Part shown: positions 1 to 10,149 of the stretch, piece after piece
How positions within the stretch are numbered: the stretch's first letter is position 1
Layout: the number at the start of each line of letters is the position of its first letter
Assembly (NCBI RefSeq): GCF_001719615.1
Contig: NZ_MDVX01000002.1
Span: 62,001-126,000 of the forward strand
Reading direction: 5' to 3'
DNA from: Neptunicoccus sediminis
GTDB lineage: Bacteria > Pseudomonadota > Alphaproteobacteria > Rhodobacterales > Rhodobacteraceae
DNA: 64,000 bases
Program-made: the position numbers and the translations under genes
The notes under the pieces: generated by a model
Database searches by the model: none
Told to the model about the DNA's origin: nothing
What the model saw: only the letters and a program-made list of their open reading frames with translations

Positions 1-558
1 GGTATCCCGCGTGAGCGAGCGCAAAAACGCACGGTCGTGAGAGATCAGGATAAAGGCATCGCGGGTCTGGCGCAGGTGATCCTCAAGCCATTTGATCGCC
101 TCAATATCAAGGTGGTTGGTCGGCTCGTCCAGCAGCATCAAATCCGGCGCCTCGGCCAGAATTTTGGCAAGTGCGGCGCGACGGCGTTCCCCGCCCGATG
201 CGGCAGACGGGGCCTGTTCAAGGTTCAGCTTCAAACCTTCGGCGGCCATCTCGACCTTATATTCCTCGCCCTGCTGCAAACCGGACATGGCGAAATCGCC
301 CAAGGTTGCATACCCTGACAGATCAGGATGCTGGTCCATGTACCCCACAGAAACACCGGGCTGCACAAAGCGATTCCCCGCATCGGGTTCTACCAGTCCG
401 GCAATCACCTTAAGCAGCGTGGATTTGCCCGAGCCGTTGCGCCCCACAAGGCAGATGCGCGCCCCTTCGTGAACGGTCAGCCCAACGCCGTCAAACAACG
501 GGTTGCCGCCAAAGGTGAGCATGATATCGGAGAGGGTCAGTACAGGAGGATTAGCCAT
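1..558 (-). CDS. ABC-F family ATPase, 3' part missing
   Basis: Soluble ATP-binding cassette protein of the ABC-F class (Uup/EttA-like), a family that acts on ribosomes rather than in transport. Only the first 186 residues are present; the gene starts with ATG at 558, preceded by little spacer, and runs off the left edge. Visible motifs are the P-loop GRNGSGKST at residues 39-47, the signature SGGERRR at 121-127, Walker B MLLDEPTNHLD at 141-151 and the switch histidine in LISHDRAFL near 174. There is no membrane segment. The second ATPase half lies outside the window, so the subfamily cannot be decided. It is divergent from the aminotransferase gene at 637. Confidence 0.9.
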   Translation of the reverse strand, partial: MANPPVLTLSDIMLTFGGNPLFDGVGLTVHEGARICLVGRNGSGKSTLLKVIAGLVEPDAGNRFVQPGVSVGYMDQHPDLSGYATLGDFAMSGLQQGEEYKVEMAAEGLKLNLEQAPSAASGGERRRAALAKILAEAPDLMLLDEPTNHLDIEAIKWLEDHLRQTRDAFILISHDRAFLRSLTRDT

Positions 559-636
559 GCAGCCCCTATCGGTTATGCAGATTGCGCCGTCAAGGGGCGC
601 TTGCTAGGGTCCCCCCAATTCAAAAGGAAAACTCTG

Positions 637-1842
637 ATGACGGTCTCTAAATCCAGCCCGATGAACCCGCTTCTTGCAGCGACCATCACATCCCCCATCG
701 TAGAATCCCGGAGCTGGGTTGAAAATGTGACCTTTTCCGACGACATGCCTTTGATCAACGTCAGTCAGGCCGCGCCGGTTGATCCGCCCCCTGCCCCGAT
801 GCGTCAGGCATTGGCGGAATCGGTGCTGAACGATGTCAGCGCCCATCTCTACGGTCCGGTTCTCGGTCTGCCGGACCTGCGAGAGACGCTCGCCCGTCAC
901 TGTGCCATGACCTATGGCGGCGCGATCTCTGCGGGGAATGTGGGTATCACCTCCGGTTGCAATCAGGCGTTCTGCGCGGCGATTTCCTCGCTTGCCGGTC
1001 CGGGGGATGCGGTGATCCTGCCCGCACCTTGGTATTTCAACCATAAGATGTGGCTGGATATGGCGGGGATTGAATGCCGCGTGCTGATGTGCGGTGACGA
1101 TATGCTGCCCGACCCGCAGCAGGCGGCTTTAATGATCGACGATCGGGTGAAGGCTATCGTGCTGGTGACGCCGAACAACCCGACCGGCATGGAATATCCG
1201 GACGGGCTGATTACGGCATTCTACCAACTGGCGCGGAAATCGGGGATTTCACTGGTGATCGACGAAACCTACCGGGATTTCCATTCTGCCAGCGGCGCCC
1301 CCCACAGCCTGTTCAACGATCCAGACTGGTCTGATACGCTGATCCAGCTTTACTCTTTCTCCAAAGCCTACCGACTGACCGGCCACCGCGTTGGCGCAAT
1401 TGTCTGTTCGCACCAGCGCATGACAGAGGTGGAGAAATTTCTCGACACGTTAACCATTTGCCCCAACCAGCTTGGCCAGCGCGGTGCCCTTTTCGGGATG
1501 CGTAATCTTGGCAACTGGCTGGCACGGGAACGGGCCGAAATTCTCGACCGCGCCAGCGCCATGCGCACAGCCTTTCCGCAACTGGAGGGTTGGGCGTTGA
1601 AAGGCTGCGGCGCCTATTTCGCCTATGTCTCACACCCGTTTGACGCGCCGTCCGATCAGGTAGCCAGAGCGCTGGTGGAGAAATCCGCCATCCTCGCCCT
1701 GCCCGGCACCATGTTCAGCCCCCGCAGGGAGGAAGGCGGCAACGGCCATGCCGAACAGCATATGCGGATCGCTTTTGCCAATGTGGACCAGAGCGGAATT
1801 GATAGGCTTTTCGCGCGTCTCGCGGCATTTTCCATCCCATAG
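637..1842 (+). CDS. PLP-dependent class I/II aminotransferase
   Basis: Fold-type I aminotransferase of 401 residues, cytosolic. The PLP lysine is K243 in SFSKAYRLTGHR, preceded by the NNPTG motif and the cofactor-binding VIDETY stretch. The start at ATG 637 is chosen because AAAAGGAAA lies seven bases upstream and because the protein then begins just before the usual N-terminal helix; an in-frame ATG at 661 is an alternative, and the longer upstream reading frame overlaps the divergent ABC-F gene and is not credible. The amino donor cannot be read from the sequence. The neighbour downstream is a foldase gene 108 bases away, probably separately expressed. Confidence 0.88.
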   Translation: MTVSKSSPMNPLLAATITSPIVESRSWVENVTFSDDMPLINVSQAAPVDPPPAPMRQALAESVLNDVSAHLYGPVLGLPDLRETLARHCAMTYGGAISAGNVGITSGCNQAFCAAISSLAGPGDAVILPAPWYFNHKMWLDMAGIECRVLMCGDDMLPDPQQAALMIDDRVKAIVLVTPNNPTGMEYPDGLITAFYQLARKSGISLVIDETYRDFHSASGAPHSLFNDPDWSDTLIQLYSFSKAYRLTGHRVGAIVCSHQRMTEVEKFLDTLTICPNQLGQRGALFGMRNLGNWLARERAEILDRASAMRTAFPQLEGWALKGCGAYFAYVSHPFDAPSDQVARALVEKSAILALPGTMFSPRREEGGNGHAEQHMRIAFANVDQSGIDRLFARLAAFSIP

Positions 1843-1950
1843 CCCCGTTATTATACCATCGGGCAAGGGGGCGCCCTGTGTTGCCGCTTGCCCTCCGGCG
1901 TTTTGCTGCCTAAAACCTGCCTTCAGACAAGGGAAAAAAAGGTCCGGTAA

Positions 1951-3816
1951 ATGCTCGATTCAATGCGCGGAAAAGGCCAAAGCAAGGTCATGTGGGTTAT
2001 CATGGGGTTGCTCATGCTCGGACTGACGGGGTTTGGCATTGGCGGCCTTGGGGGCGGTACGGTGCGCTCGATCGGGAAGGTCGGGGATGAATCCATTCCG
2101 GTGAACACCTATGCACGGGCCTATCAAAACGCCGCCAGCCGGATCAACCAGCAGGCCGGTCGCACCCTGACCGCAGCTGAACTGGAACAATTCGGCGTGC
2201 AGGAACAGGTGCTGGACGCAGTGGTGGGACAGGCAGCTCTGAACAATGAAACCACTGATCGGGGCCTGTCTGTGGGGGATGAAACCGTCCGCAAGGCGAT
2301 TCTCGAAAGCCCGCAGTTTCAGGGACTCGACGGGACATTCGACCGGGAAGGCTATGATTTCTATCTGGAACGCCAGCTCGGGATTACCGCGACAGAGTTT
2401 GAAACCCTGATCCGCAAGGAAAACGCCCGTGCGCTGTTGGAAAACACCATTGTGACCGGCGTGAAAGGCGATCTGACCGTGCCTCTGACGCTGATGGAAT
2501 TTGCCCAGCAGGAACGCTCCTTTGAATGGGTCGCGCTAAGCGAAGAAGATCTGGACACCACCATTGCGGAACCCGGCGATGAGGAATTGCAAGCCTTTTA
2601 CGAAGAACATGCGACCAACTATATGTCGCCGCTGACCCGCAACATCACTTACGCGTGGCTGAACCCTTCTGCGCTGCTGGATGCTGTGGATGTGGACGAA
2701 GACGAGATCCGCGAAAGCTATGACCTGCAGAGCGACCGTTTCAACAAGGTAGAACAACGGGCCGTGGACCGGCTTGTATTTTCAACAATGGAGGACGCCC
2801 AAGCCGCACGGGACCGGATCGACGCAGAAGAAGCAAGCTTTGCAGAGATCGTCGGAGAACGGGGGCTGGAAGAAGCCGATGTGGATATGGGCGAAATCAG
2901 CCGCAACGATGTATCCAAAGCGGCCGCGGACCTGCTGTTTGCCACGACGGAACCGGGTATCGTGGGACCGGTCGACTCTGATCTGGGTCCGGCCCTGTTC
3001 CGGATCAACGCGGTTCTGGATGCCGACAGCACGCCCTTTGAGGATGTACGCGACGAATTGCGCAATGAACTTGCCGGTGAAGCCGCGCGCCGTCTGGTGT
3101 CTGATCGTGTGACGGACATAGACGACCTTCTTGCAGGTGGTGCAGAGCTGGAGGCGCTTGCCAATGAGACCGAGATGACCCTTGGCACCATTGCGTTTTC
3201 CGCTGAATCCACCGAGGAAATCGCCGGTTATGACGCCTTCCGCGAGGCAGCACTGGCCGCTGAGGAAGGGGATTTCCCCGAGGTAATCGACCTGTCTGAC
3301 GGCGGCGTATTTGCGCTGCGTCTGGACAGCATCGACCAGCCCCAAGCCATTCCGCTGGAAGAGATCCGTGACCAAGTTGCCGCAGACTGGCGTGCCGATC
3401 AGGTGAACGCCGCCCTCAAAGCCCGCGCTGAAACCCTGAAAGCCGCGTTGGAAGAAGGCGGCGATGTCAGCGAACTGGGTCTGGAAATGACCGCAGTCGA
3501 TGGCATCAAGCGCAACAGCTATCTGGAACAACTGCCCCCGACCACCGTGCCCGAGGTCTACAAACTCGACGATAACGGCGTGGCGATCGTGGATGGTGGC
3601 GACCGTGTGGTGCTGGTGCGTCTGACCAACATCACCGCGTTTGATCCGGATCTGGGCAACAACGACCAGCTTTTGAACCAGATCAACGGCCAGTTGAACG
3701 CGCAAATTTCGCTCGACCTGCTGGGCTATTTCACTGACGCCGTACAGTCACAGGCCGGTGTGCAGCTGAACCGCCCGATCATCAATCAGGTCAATACACA
3801 GGTCACTGGATTTTGA
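1951..3816 (+). CDS. PpiD-like membrane-anchored peptidylprolyl isomerase (SurA N-domain)
   Basis: Periplasmic folding factor, 621 residues. One membrane anchor lies at about residues 13-33, followed by a SurA-type N-terminal chaperone region (about 45-200), and a divergent parvulin-like domain (about 245-370) around VDRLVFSTMEDAQAA and FEDVRDELRNEL; the C-terminal part is helical. The size and order match PpiD. The parvulin signature is weak, so it may act as a chaperone rather than an isomerase. The stop codon overlaps the start of trpE (TTGA), so the two genes are probably co-translated. Confidence 0.85.
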   Translation: MLDSMRGKGQSKVMWVIMGLLMLGLTGFGIGGLGGGTVRSIGKVGDESIPVNTYARAYQNAASRINQQAGRTLTAAELEQFGVQEQVLDAVVGQAALNNETTDRGLSVGDETVRKAILESPQFQGLDGTFDREGYDFYLERQLGITATEFETLIRKENARALLENTIVTGVKGDLTVPLTLMEFAQQERSFEWVALSEEDLDTTIAEPGDEELQAFYEEHATNYMSPLTRNITYAWLNPSALLDAVDVDEDEIRESYDLQSDRFNKVEQRAVDRLVFSTMEDAQAARDRIDAEEASFAEIVGERGLEEADVDMGEISRNDVSKAAADLLFATTEPGIVGPVDSDLGPALFRINAVLDADSTPFEDVRDELRNELAGEAARRLVSDRVTDIDDLLAGGAELEALANETEMTLGTIAFSAESTEEIAGYDAFREAALAAEEGDFPEVIDLSDGGVFALRLDSIDQPQAIPLEEIRDQVAADWRADQVNAALKARAETLKAALEEGGDVSELGLEMTAVDGIKRNSYLEQLPPTTVPEVYKLDDNGVAIVDGGDRVVLVRLTNITAFDPDLGNNDQLLNQINGQLNAQISLDLLGYFTDAVQSQAGVQLNRPIINQVNTQVTGF

Positions 3817-5330
3817 GCACGTTAATTCCCTCCTTTGAAGCTTTTGAAAAGGCCCATAAAGACGGTCACAATCAAGTGGTCTATACCCGTATTGTGGCCG
3901 ATCTGGACACGCCTGTGTCGCTGATGCTGAAACTGGCACAGGCGCAGAAGGACAGTTTCATGCTGGAAAGCGTGACCGGCGGTGAAAACCGGGGCCGCTA
4001 TTCCTGTATCGGCATGAAACCGGATTTGATCTGGCAGTGTCACGGCGACAGTGCACGGATCAACCGTCAGGCGCGGTTCGATGCCAATGCCTTTGAACCG
4101 ATGAAAGCCGATCCGCTGACCAGTTTGCGGGCGGTTCTGGATGAAAGCCATATCGACCTGCCCGAAGACCTGCCGGCGATTGCGGCGGGTCTGTTCGGCT
4201 ATCTCGGCTATGACATGATCCGTCTGGTGGAAAACCTGCCCGACGTGAACCCCGATCCGCTCGGCCTGCCGGACGCGGTGATGATGCGCCCGTCTGTGGT
4301 GGTCGTCGTGGACGGGGTGAAGGATGAAATCACCGTGGTCTCTCCGGTGTGGGCAACGGGCGGCCTGTCGGCCCGTGCGGCCTATAATCAGGCAGCAGAA
4401 CGGGTGATGGATGCGGTGCGCGATCTCGAACGCCCTGCACCTATGGCCACCCCCGTAGCCGATCCGGAATCCGCTGTGGGCGAACCTGTGTCCAACACCA
4501 GCCGCGAGGAATATTTCGGTTTTGTCGACAAGGCCAAGGATTACATCCGTGCCGGTGACATCTTTCAGGTTGTCCCGAGCCAGCGCTGGACGCAGGACTT
4601 CAAACTGCCGCCCTTCGCGCTTTATCGTGCGCTGCGCCGCACCAACCCGTCGCCTTACATGTTCTTTTTCAACTTCGGCGGCTTTCAGGTCATCGGCGCC
4701 AGCCCCGAAATTCTGGTGCGGGTAAAAGACAAGGAAGTCACCATCCGCCCTATCGCAGGCACCCGTCATCGCGGCGCGAACGAGGCCGAAGACCGCGCAT
4801 TAGAGGCGGATCTGCTGGGTGATCCAAAAGAAATGGCAGAGCATCTGATGCTGCTGGATCTGGGGCGCAATGATGTGGGCCGGGTTTCCAAAATCGGCAC
4901 GGTAAATCCGAACGAACAGTTCATCATCGAACGTTATTCCCATGTGATGCACATCGTATCCAATGTGGTTGGCGAACTGGCCGAAGATCAGGATGCCCTT
5001 TCCGCCCTGCTCGCCGGATTGCCTGCGGGCACGGTTTCCGGTGCGCCCAAGGTCCGGGCCATGCAGATCATTGACGAATTGGAAAAAGAGAAACGCGGCG
5101 TTTATGGCGGCGGTGTCGGCTATTTCAGCGCCACCGGCGAAATGGACATCTGTATCGCCCTGCGCACGGCGGTTCTAAAGGACCAGAAGCTGCACATTCA
5201 AGCAGGCGGCGGCGTGGTTTATGACAGCGATCCTGAGGCAGAGCTTCAGGAAACCGTCAACAAATCCAACGCTTTGCGCAAAGCAGCCAAGGATGCCGTG
5301 ACCTTCGTAAAGTCGAACGGCAACTACTGA
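3813..5330 (+). CDS. trpE: Anthranilate synthase component I
   Basis: Converts chorismate and glutamine-derived ammonia to anthranilate, the first step of tryptophan synthesis, together with TrpG. 505 residues, full length. The N-terminal regulatory segment has the MLESV element near residue 50 (tryptophan feedback site in this family); the catalytic chorismate-binding domain holds RPIAGTRHRG, LGRNDVGRV, AGTVSGAPKVRAM and the C-terminal QAGGGVVYDSDPE. The start is the TTG at 3813, overlapping the ppiD-like stop codon; no strong ribosome binding site precedes it, which suggests translational coupling. The partner gene trpG lies 1.9 kb downstream, separated by an opposite-strand gene. Confidence 0.97.
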   Translation: MSTLIPSFEAFEKAHKDGHNQVVYTRIVADLDTPVSLMLKLAQAQKDSFMLESVTGGENRGRYSCIGMKPDLIWQCHGDSARINRQARFDANAFEPMKADPLTSLRAVLDESHIDLPEDLPAIAAGLFGYLGYDMIRLVENLPDVNPDPLGLPDAVMMRPSVVVVVDGVKDEITVVSPVWATGGLSARAAYNQAAERVMDAVRDLERPAPMATPVADPESAVGEPVSNTSREEYFGFVDKAKDYIRAGDIFQVVPSQRWTQDFKLPPFALYRALRRTNPSPYMFFFNFGGFQVIGASPEILVRVKDKEVTIRPIAGTRHRGANEAEDRALEADLLGDPKEMAEHLMLLDLGRNDVGRVSKIGTVNPNEQFIIERYSHVMHIVSNVVGELAEDQDALSALLAGLPAGTVSGAPKVRAMQIIDELEKEKRGVYGGGVGYFSATGEMDICIALRTAVLKDQKLHIQAGGGVVYDSDPEAELQETVNKSNALRKAAKDAVTFVKSNGNY

Positions 5331-5362
5331 TCCCGATATTTGATAATGACTGGCGGACGCCC

Positions 5363-7102
5363 TTAGGGGTTGCCCGCCATCAATGCCGCTGACACTGGCG
5401 CAAAACTGACGGTGCGGGCATTAATGCCCAGCGACCAGTTCAACAGCGCGGACAAGGTCTCGTCGTTTGGCATCGCCAGCACAATCGCACTGCCCTTGCT
5501 TCGCGCGGTGCGGGCGGCACGGTTCAAATAGCCCGACAGGACCGTTTCCGTATCCTCGGACCCGTCAAGAATATGGCTGACCACACCAAACGCCACATCC
5601 TGTTGATCCGCCAGCCGTGGCGCAGCGTTCAAACCACCCGCATAGGTGATTATGCCGTGGCCGGTCTGTGCGAAATATCCCACCACAGAGCGCACCAGCC
5701 GCTGGTCCCGTTGCAGCAGCGCTGCGGGACGGTCGATCAACCCCATCGCATCGGGCATCAGGGAAAAGAACCGCTCTAACAGTTCGGCCACCTGCTCGTC
5801 GGTCTGGCCACCCGGAAGCGACAGTTTCACGTCACGGGGGCTGAGAGCAAGCACCTCAAATCCGGCATTGCGATAGGCACGGGATTTGGCAGGTACATCG
5901 GGTTGATCTACCGGAATGGCAATCGCCAGTGGCAGGCCAAGCCGCGCGAATTTGGACAGTTGGCCTTCAATCTGGCCGTTGTCCAGCAACACGACAGAGA
6001 CCAGCGGTTTGCCGGTCGGGGTGAATTCATTGGCATTGGCCCGCAACGCACCAACCGCTGGCGTTGCAATCTGCCCCGAGAGTACCGGCTCGTCCTCACC
6101 GATGGTGGGGATGCGTTTGCTGATCGCTGATTTTCCTAACGTCGAAATACCATCTGCGCCCTTGTCCCCGATGGTCGGCAGGCGGGATCCGAGCGTGGCA
6201 AAGGTCCCTGACGTGTTCGGCTGGTTGTCCGGACTAAAGGCAGCGCTGCGCAAGGTATCATCGTCGGACTGTGGTTCGTCGGATCCGGCCTTGTCCTCGG
6301 GTACGGGAACAACCGGCAGGATGCGCAAGGGGTCCTGTGTATCCTCTGCGGCCGGTTCGGGCGCCGGTGCCTTGCCCGGCTCTTTGTCGAGCCGGGGCAG
6401 CACAATGGCGGTCTGGTCCAGCACGCCGATCCTTCGCGAGTCGCGGGTATCCGCACGCTCTATTGTTCCGTCCGGGTTCAAGAGCGGCAGATCGTTGTCG
6501 TTGTCATCTGTTTCCCCCACCAGCGCATCCGGCCCCGCCGTTTCCACCAGCGGTTGCCCCATCTCTACAGGGTCCGCCGGATCGGAGGATACTGTGGGCT
6601 GGTTCTCTGCCCCGTCCTCCGGAGTGATACGGGCGAGCCCTGCGGTTTCGGGCGTGTCCGCTACAACCGGCATGGTGATCGAAAGCTCGGTCTCTGCAGG
6701 AACCTGTGTTTCTGTTGTCAGCACAGCCACTTCGGTATTTTGTGGCCGTTGACGCGCGGCATTGACACTGGACGGGGCGCTGTCCTGGGACCCTGAAACG
6801 ATCACGCCGTTCGGGGATTGATCCGGCGCAGGCGCTGCGGTGCTGGCAGCGGTCTTGGTCATATCCAACGTCGGGGACTGGTTAACGCCACTGGTGTTTT
6901 GTGAAACCACCGCGCCGGCACTTGTGCCATCCGGTTGCGCCGTGGGGGTCGCCGGCGATCCGGTCGCTTGTTCCGGTGCGTTTGAAACGGTTGTTCTGTC
7001 GGTTTCGGGAAGGATCGGATTCAGCGCCGCCAGAAAGACGCCAGATGTCAGCCCGACGGCCAGTCCGGACACAACTCCTGCGGTTTTACCCCAGTTTGCC
7101 AT
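5363..7102 (-). CDS. Divergent polysaccharide deacetylase (YibQ-like) with long acidic linker
   Basis: 579-residue envelope protein: one N-terminal membrane segment (about 8-30), a long Pro/Thr/Asp-rich disordered linker (about 31-355) with two copies of a PTIGD/PTIGE motif, and a C-terminal divergent polysaccharide deacetylase (DUF610/YibQ) domain from about 365. Start ATG 7102 is preferred over 7114 because GAGG sits six bases upstream. The place where family members usually carry an Asp-Asp pair reads LLDNG, so catalysis is doubtful. It lies antisense between trpE and trpG; a trpE-yibQ-trpGDC arrangement is known from Rhodobacter sphaeroides. Substrate and role are unknown. Confidence 0.8.
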   Translation of the reverse strand: MANWGKTAGVVSGLAVGLTSGVFLAALNPILPETDRTTVSNAPEQATGSPATPTAQPDGTSAGAVVSQNTSGVNQSPTLDMTKTAASTAAPAPDQSPNGVIVSGSQDSAPSSVNAARQRPQNTEVAVLTTETQVPAETELSITMPVVADTPETAGLARITPEDGAENQPTVSSDPADPVEMGQPLVETAGPDALVGETDDNDNDLPLLNPDGTIERADTRDSRRIGVLDQTAIVLPRLDKEPGKAPAPEPAAEDTQDPLRILPVVPVPEDKAGSDEPQSDDDTLRSAAFSPDNQPNTSGTFATLGSRLPTIGDKGADGISTLGKSAISKRIPTIGEDEPVLSGQIATPAVGALRANANEFTPTGKPLVSVVLLDNGQIEGQLSKFARLGLPLAIAIPVDQPDVPAKSRAYRNAGFEVLALSPRDVKLSLPGGQTDEQVAELLERFFSLMPDAMGLIDRPAALLQRDQRLVRSVVGYFAQTGHGIITYAGGLNAAPRLADQQDVAFGVVSHILDGSEDTETVLSGYLNRAARTARSKGSAIVLAMPNDETLSALLNWSLGINARTVSFAPVSAALMAGNP

Positions 7103-7259
7103 TATAAGCCTCATGCGCCTTTTATATCATTTGCCTGCAATCGTGCGCGTGTTTTCTTGGCCCGCTGCTCTTGACCTCTGCGCACGCCCGTGAGCAATGT
7201 ATAGCGCAATTCACAACAGGGATCATCCCCCTAAATCACCGATGTTGAGGACGGGCAAA

Positions 7260-7841
7260 ATGCTGCTTTTGATCGATAATTACGACAGTTTCACCTATAA
7301 TCTGGTGCATTATGTCGGGGAATTAGGGGCCGAAGTTGTGGTCAGACGCAACGACGAAATCACCGTGCAGGATGCGATGGATATGCAGCCGGATATGATC
7401 CTGTTGTCCCCCGGCCCCTGTGATCCGGATCAGGCAGGAATCTGTCTCGATCTGGTAAAAGCCGCTGCGGACACGCAAACCCCGCTGCTCGGGGTGTGTC
7501 TTGGCCATCAGGTGATCGGTCAGGCGTTTGGCGGCAAGGTTGTGCGTTGTCATGAAATCGTTCACGGAAAGATGGGCAAGATGCACCATAAGGGCGCGTC
7601 CGTCTTTGCCGGATTGCCTGTGCCGTTTGAAGCCACGCGCTATCACTCGCTGGTGGTAGAGCGGGACAGCCTGCCCGATGACCTGGAAGTTACCGCTTGG
7701 CTGGAAGACGGCACCATCATGGGGCTGGCCCATAAATCTCTGCCGATCCACGGCGTTCAATTCCACCCTGAAAGCATCGCCTCGGAACACGGGCACGCGC
7801 TGCTGAACAATTTTCTAAAGACTGCAATGGAACCCGCATGA
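7260..7841 (+). CDS. trpG: Anthranilate synthase component II (glutamine amidotransferase)
   Basis: 193-residue class I glutamine amidotransferase that supplies ammonia to TrpE. The catalytic triad is visible as C80 in LLGVCLGHQ and H169/E171 in VQFHPESI; the N-terminal [13 protein letters not shown] is typical of TrpG/PabA. Start ATG 7260 has GAGG about ten bases upstream. The stop overlaps the trpD start (ATGA), so trpG, trpD and trpC form one translationally coupled unit. PabA function for folate is possible as a second role. Confidence 0.96.
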   Translation: MLLLIDNYDSFTYNLVHYVGELGAEVVVRRNDEITVQDAMDMQPDMILLSPGPCDPDQAGICLDLVKAAADTQTPLLGVCLGHQVIGQAFGGKVVRCHEIVHGKMGKMHHKGASVFAGLPVPFEATRYHSLVVERDSLPDDLEVTAWLEDGTIMGLAHKSLPIHGVQFHPESIASEHGHALLNNFLKTAMEPA

Positions 7842-8863
7842 GCACGCCGCTAAAGACCCTGATTGCCAAAGCCATCGACGGCCCCCTCAGCCGCGCAGAG
7901 GCCGAAGCCGCCTTTACCACCATAATGGAAGGCGATGCGACGCCCGAACAAATCGGCGGTTTCCTGATGGTGCTGCGCACACGGGGGGAAACCGTTGAAG
8001 AATACGCCGCAGCCGCCGCTGTGATGCGGTCCAAATGCCTGCGCGTCAGTGCACCTGAAGGGGCAATCGACATCGTTGGCACCGGCGGCGACGGGAAATC
8101 CACCCTGAACATCTCGACCGCGACGGCCATTGTGACCGCAGGGGCCGGCGTTGTTGTGGCCAAACACGGCAACCGGAACCTATCGTCCAAATCCGGCACC
8201 GCGGATGCGCTCGGCCAGTTGGGGGTAGAGGTAATGGTCGGGCCTAAAGTGGTGGAACAGGCGATCAACTCGGTCGGAATCGGCTTTATGATGGCGCCGA
8301 TGCACCACCCTGCAACCCGCCATGTAATGCCCGCCCGCCAAGCCCTTGGCACCCGCACGATTTTCAACATCCTCGGACCGCTAACCAATCCCGCAGGGGT
8401 GAAACGCCAGCTTACCGGCGCATTCTCACGCGGGATGATCCGCCCGATGGCCGACGTGCTGCTGCAACTCGGCTCTGAAAAGGCATGGCTGGTACACGGC
8501 TCCGACGGGACTGACGAAATCTCCATCGCGGGTCCTACTTGGGTCGCCAAACTGGAAAACGGCACGGTAACAGAGACAGAGATTTCCCCCGAGGACGCAG
8601 GTCTTCCGGTACATCCGTTTGAGTCGATCGTCGGGGGGGAGCCGGATCACAACGCTGCCGCGCTCAGGGCGCTGCTGGCCGGCGAGCCTTCGGCCTACCG
8701 CGACGCGGTGCTGTTCAACACTGCTGCTGCGTTAGTGGTTGCAGATAAAGTAGAAAACCTGCGCGAAGGCGTTGAAGTTGCGGCCCAAAGCATAGACAGT
8801 GGCGCTGCAGCCGCCAAGCTGGACGCGCTGGCAAAAATAACGACAGAGGCAGCAGATGACTGA
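7838..8863 (+). CDS. trpD: Anthranilate phosphoribosyltransferase
   Basis: Transfers phosphoribose from PRPP to anthranilate. 341 residues, the usual length. The PRPP-binding glycine-rich loop [14 protein letters not shown] lies near residue 84, with [15 protein letters not shown] and the GPLTNPAG segment further on. The start overlaps the trpG stop by four bases and the end overlaps trpC by eight bases, in keeping with a coupled trpGDC operon. Confidence 0.97.
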   Translation: MSTPLKTLIAKAIDGPLSRAEAEAAFTTIMEGDATPEQIGGFLMVLRTRGETVEEYAAAAAVMRSKCLRVSAPEGAIDIVGTGGDGKSTLNISTATAIVTAGAGVVVAKHGNRNLSSKSGTADALGQLGVEVMVGPKVVEQAINSVGIGFMMAPMHHPATRHVMPARQALGTRTIFNILGPLTNPAGVKRQLTGAFSRGMIRPMADVLLQLGSEKAWLVHGSDGTDEISIAGPTWVAKLENGTVTETEISPEDAGLPVHPFESIVGGEPDHNAAALRALLAGEPSAYRDAVLFNTAAALVVADKVENLREGVEVAAQSIDSGAAAAKLDALAKITTEAADD

Positions 8864-9668
8864 TATTCTCGAAAAGATCAAAGCCTATAAACTGGAAGAG
8901 ATCGAAGCCGCCAAAGAAGAAGTCTCCCTCGGGGAACTTGAATCTCTGGCCGCAGACCAGACCCCGCCGCGCGGCTTTGCCGATGCGTTGAAACGTGCCG
9001 CGCAATCGGGTGGCTACGGTCTTATTGCCGAAATCAAAAAGGCAAGCCCCTCCAAAGGCGTCATCCGCGAAGATTTCGACCCTGCTGCACTGGCCGCCGC
9101 CTACGCCGATGGCGGCGCGGCCTGTCTCTCGGTTCTTACAGACACGCCATCGTTTCAGGGCGCACCGGAATTTCTGACAGAGGCGCGCAATGCCTGCGAC
9201 CTGCCTTGTCTGCGCAAGGACTTCATGTACGACACCTATCAGGTCGCCCAAGCGCGGGCGTGGGGTGCGGATTGCATTCTGATCGTCATGGCCAGCGTTT
9301 CGGATGCACAGGCACAGGAACTGGAAAATGCTGCTTTTGATTACGGCATGGACGTTCTGGTTGAAATTCACGACCGCGAGGAACTGGACCGCGCCGCGCA
9401 TCTGCGCTCGCCCCTGTTGGGGATCAACAACCGCGACCTGAAGACCTTTGAGACCTCTCTTGAAACCTCAACCACGCTGGCACGCTACGCTCCGGCGGAA
9501 CGGTTGCTGATTTCCGAAAGCGGTCTGAACACCAAGGAAGATCTGGCGAATCTGGCAAAATTCGGGGTGCGCTGCTTCCTGATCGGGGAATCCCTGATGC
9601 GTCAGGACGATGTGGCCCATGCCACCCGCGATCTGATTGGCAGCCCTTGGACCCCGCAGGCGATGTAA
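8856..9668 (+). CDS. trpC: Indole-3-glycerol phosphate synthase
   Basis: TIM-barrel enzyme that ring-closes 1-(2-carboxyphenylamino)-1-deoxyribulose 5-phosphate to indole-3-glycerol phosphate. 270 residues. The catalytic lysine stretch [11 protein letters not shown], the [10 protein letters not shown] motif, [10 protein letters not shown] and the phosphate-binding ISESGL and FLIGESLM elements are all present. There is no fusion to TrpF. moaC follows after ten bases. Confidence 0.97.
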   Translation: MTDILEKIKAYKLEEIEAAKEEVSLGELESLAADQTPPRGFADALKRAAQSGGYGLIAEIKKASPSKGVIREDFDPAALAAAYADGGAACLSVLTDTPSFQGAPEFLTEARNACDLPCLRKDFMYDTYQVAQARAWGADCILIVMASVSDAQAQELENAAFDYGMDVLVEIHDREELDRAAHLRSPLLGINNRDLKTFETSLETSTTLARYAPAERLLISESGLNTKEDLANLAKFGVRCFLIGESLMRQDDVAHATRDLIGSPWTPQAM

Positions 9669-9678
9669 CGGAGCCATC

Positions 9679-10149
9679 ATGGCAAAACTGACCCATTTTG
9701 ACGAATCCGGCGCCGCCCATATGGTGGATGTTTCGGAAAAACCTGTCACCAGCCGCGTTGCCGTCGCAAAGGGCCGTGTGATCATGAATGCCGAAACCCG
9801 CGCCATGATCGAAGAAGGCCGCGCCAAGAAAGGCGATGTGCTGGCTGTTGCACGGCTTGCAGGGATCATGGGGGCGAAGAAAACCTCCGATCTGATCCCG
9901 CTCTGTCATCCGCTTGCCATTTCCAAAGTCTCGCTTGATCTAAAGGTGACAGAGGACGGCGTGATGATCGAGGCTACCGTGAAAACGACCGGACAGACCG
10001 GCGTGGAAATGGAAGCGCTTACTGCGGTTAATGTCGCTGCCCTGACCGTTTACGATATGGTAAAGGCCGTCGATAAAACTATGCAAATCAGCGATGTACG
10101 GGTCGTTCTTAAAGACGGTGGAAAATCCGGCCGGTTTGAATCAGAATGA
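9679..10149 (+). CDS. moaC: Cyclic pyranopterin monophosphate synthase
   Basis: Second enzyme of molybdenum cofactor synthesis, making cPMP from the MoaA product. 156 residues, normal for Moa[31 protein letters not shown] and the active-site VKAVDK region are present. The start is ATG 9679, where the MoaC-like N-terminus [18 protein letters not shown] begins. It overlaps moeA by four bases (ATGA) and continues the trpGDC transcript, a combination seen in Rhodobacterales. Confidence 0.97.
   Translation: MAKLTHFDESGAAHMVDVSEKPVTSRVAVAKGRVIMNAETRAMIEEGRAKKGDVLAVARLAGIMGAKKTSDLIPLCHPLAISKVSLDLKVTEDGVMIEATVKTTGQTGVEMEALTAVNVAALTVYDMVKAVDKTMQISDVRVVLKDGGKSGRFESE

Noticed and set aside
328-636. N-terminal extension of the aminotransferase frame
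   Set aside because: It overlaps the clearly coding ABC-F gene on the other strand and has no aminotransferase similarity; a good ribosome binding site precedes ATG 637.
7103-7259. Trp attenuator or leader peptide before trpG
   Set aside because: No short frame with Trp codons and no terminator/antiterminator pair was seen; promoter candidates have poor spacing.
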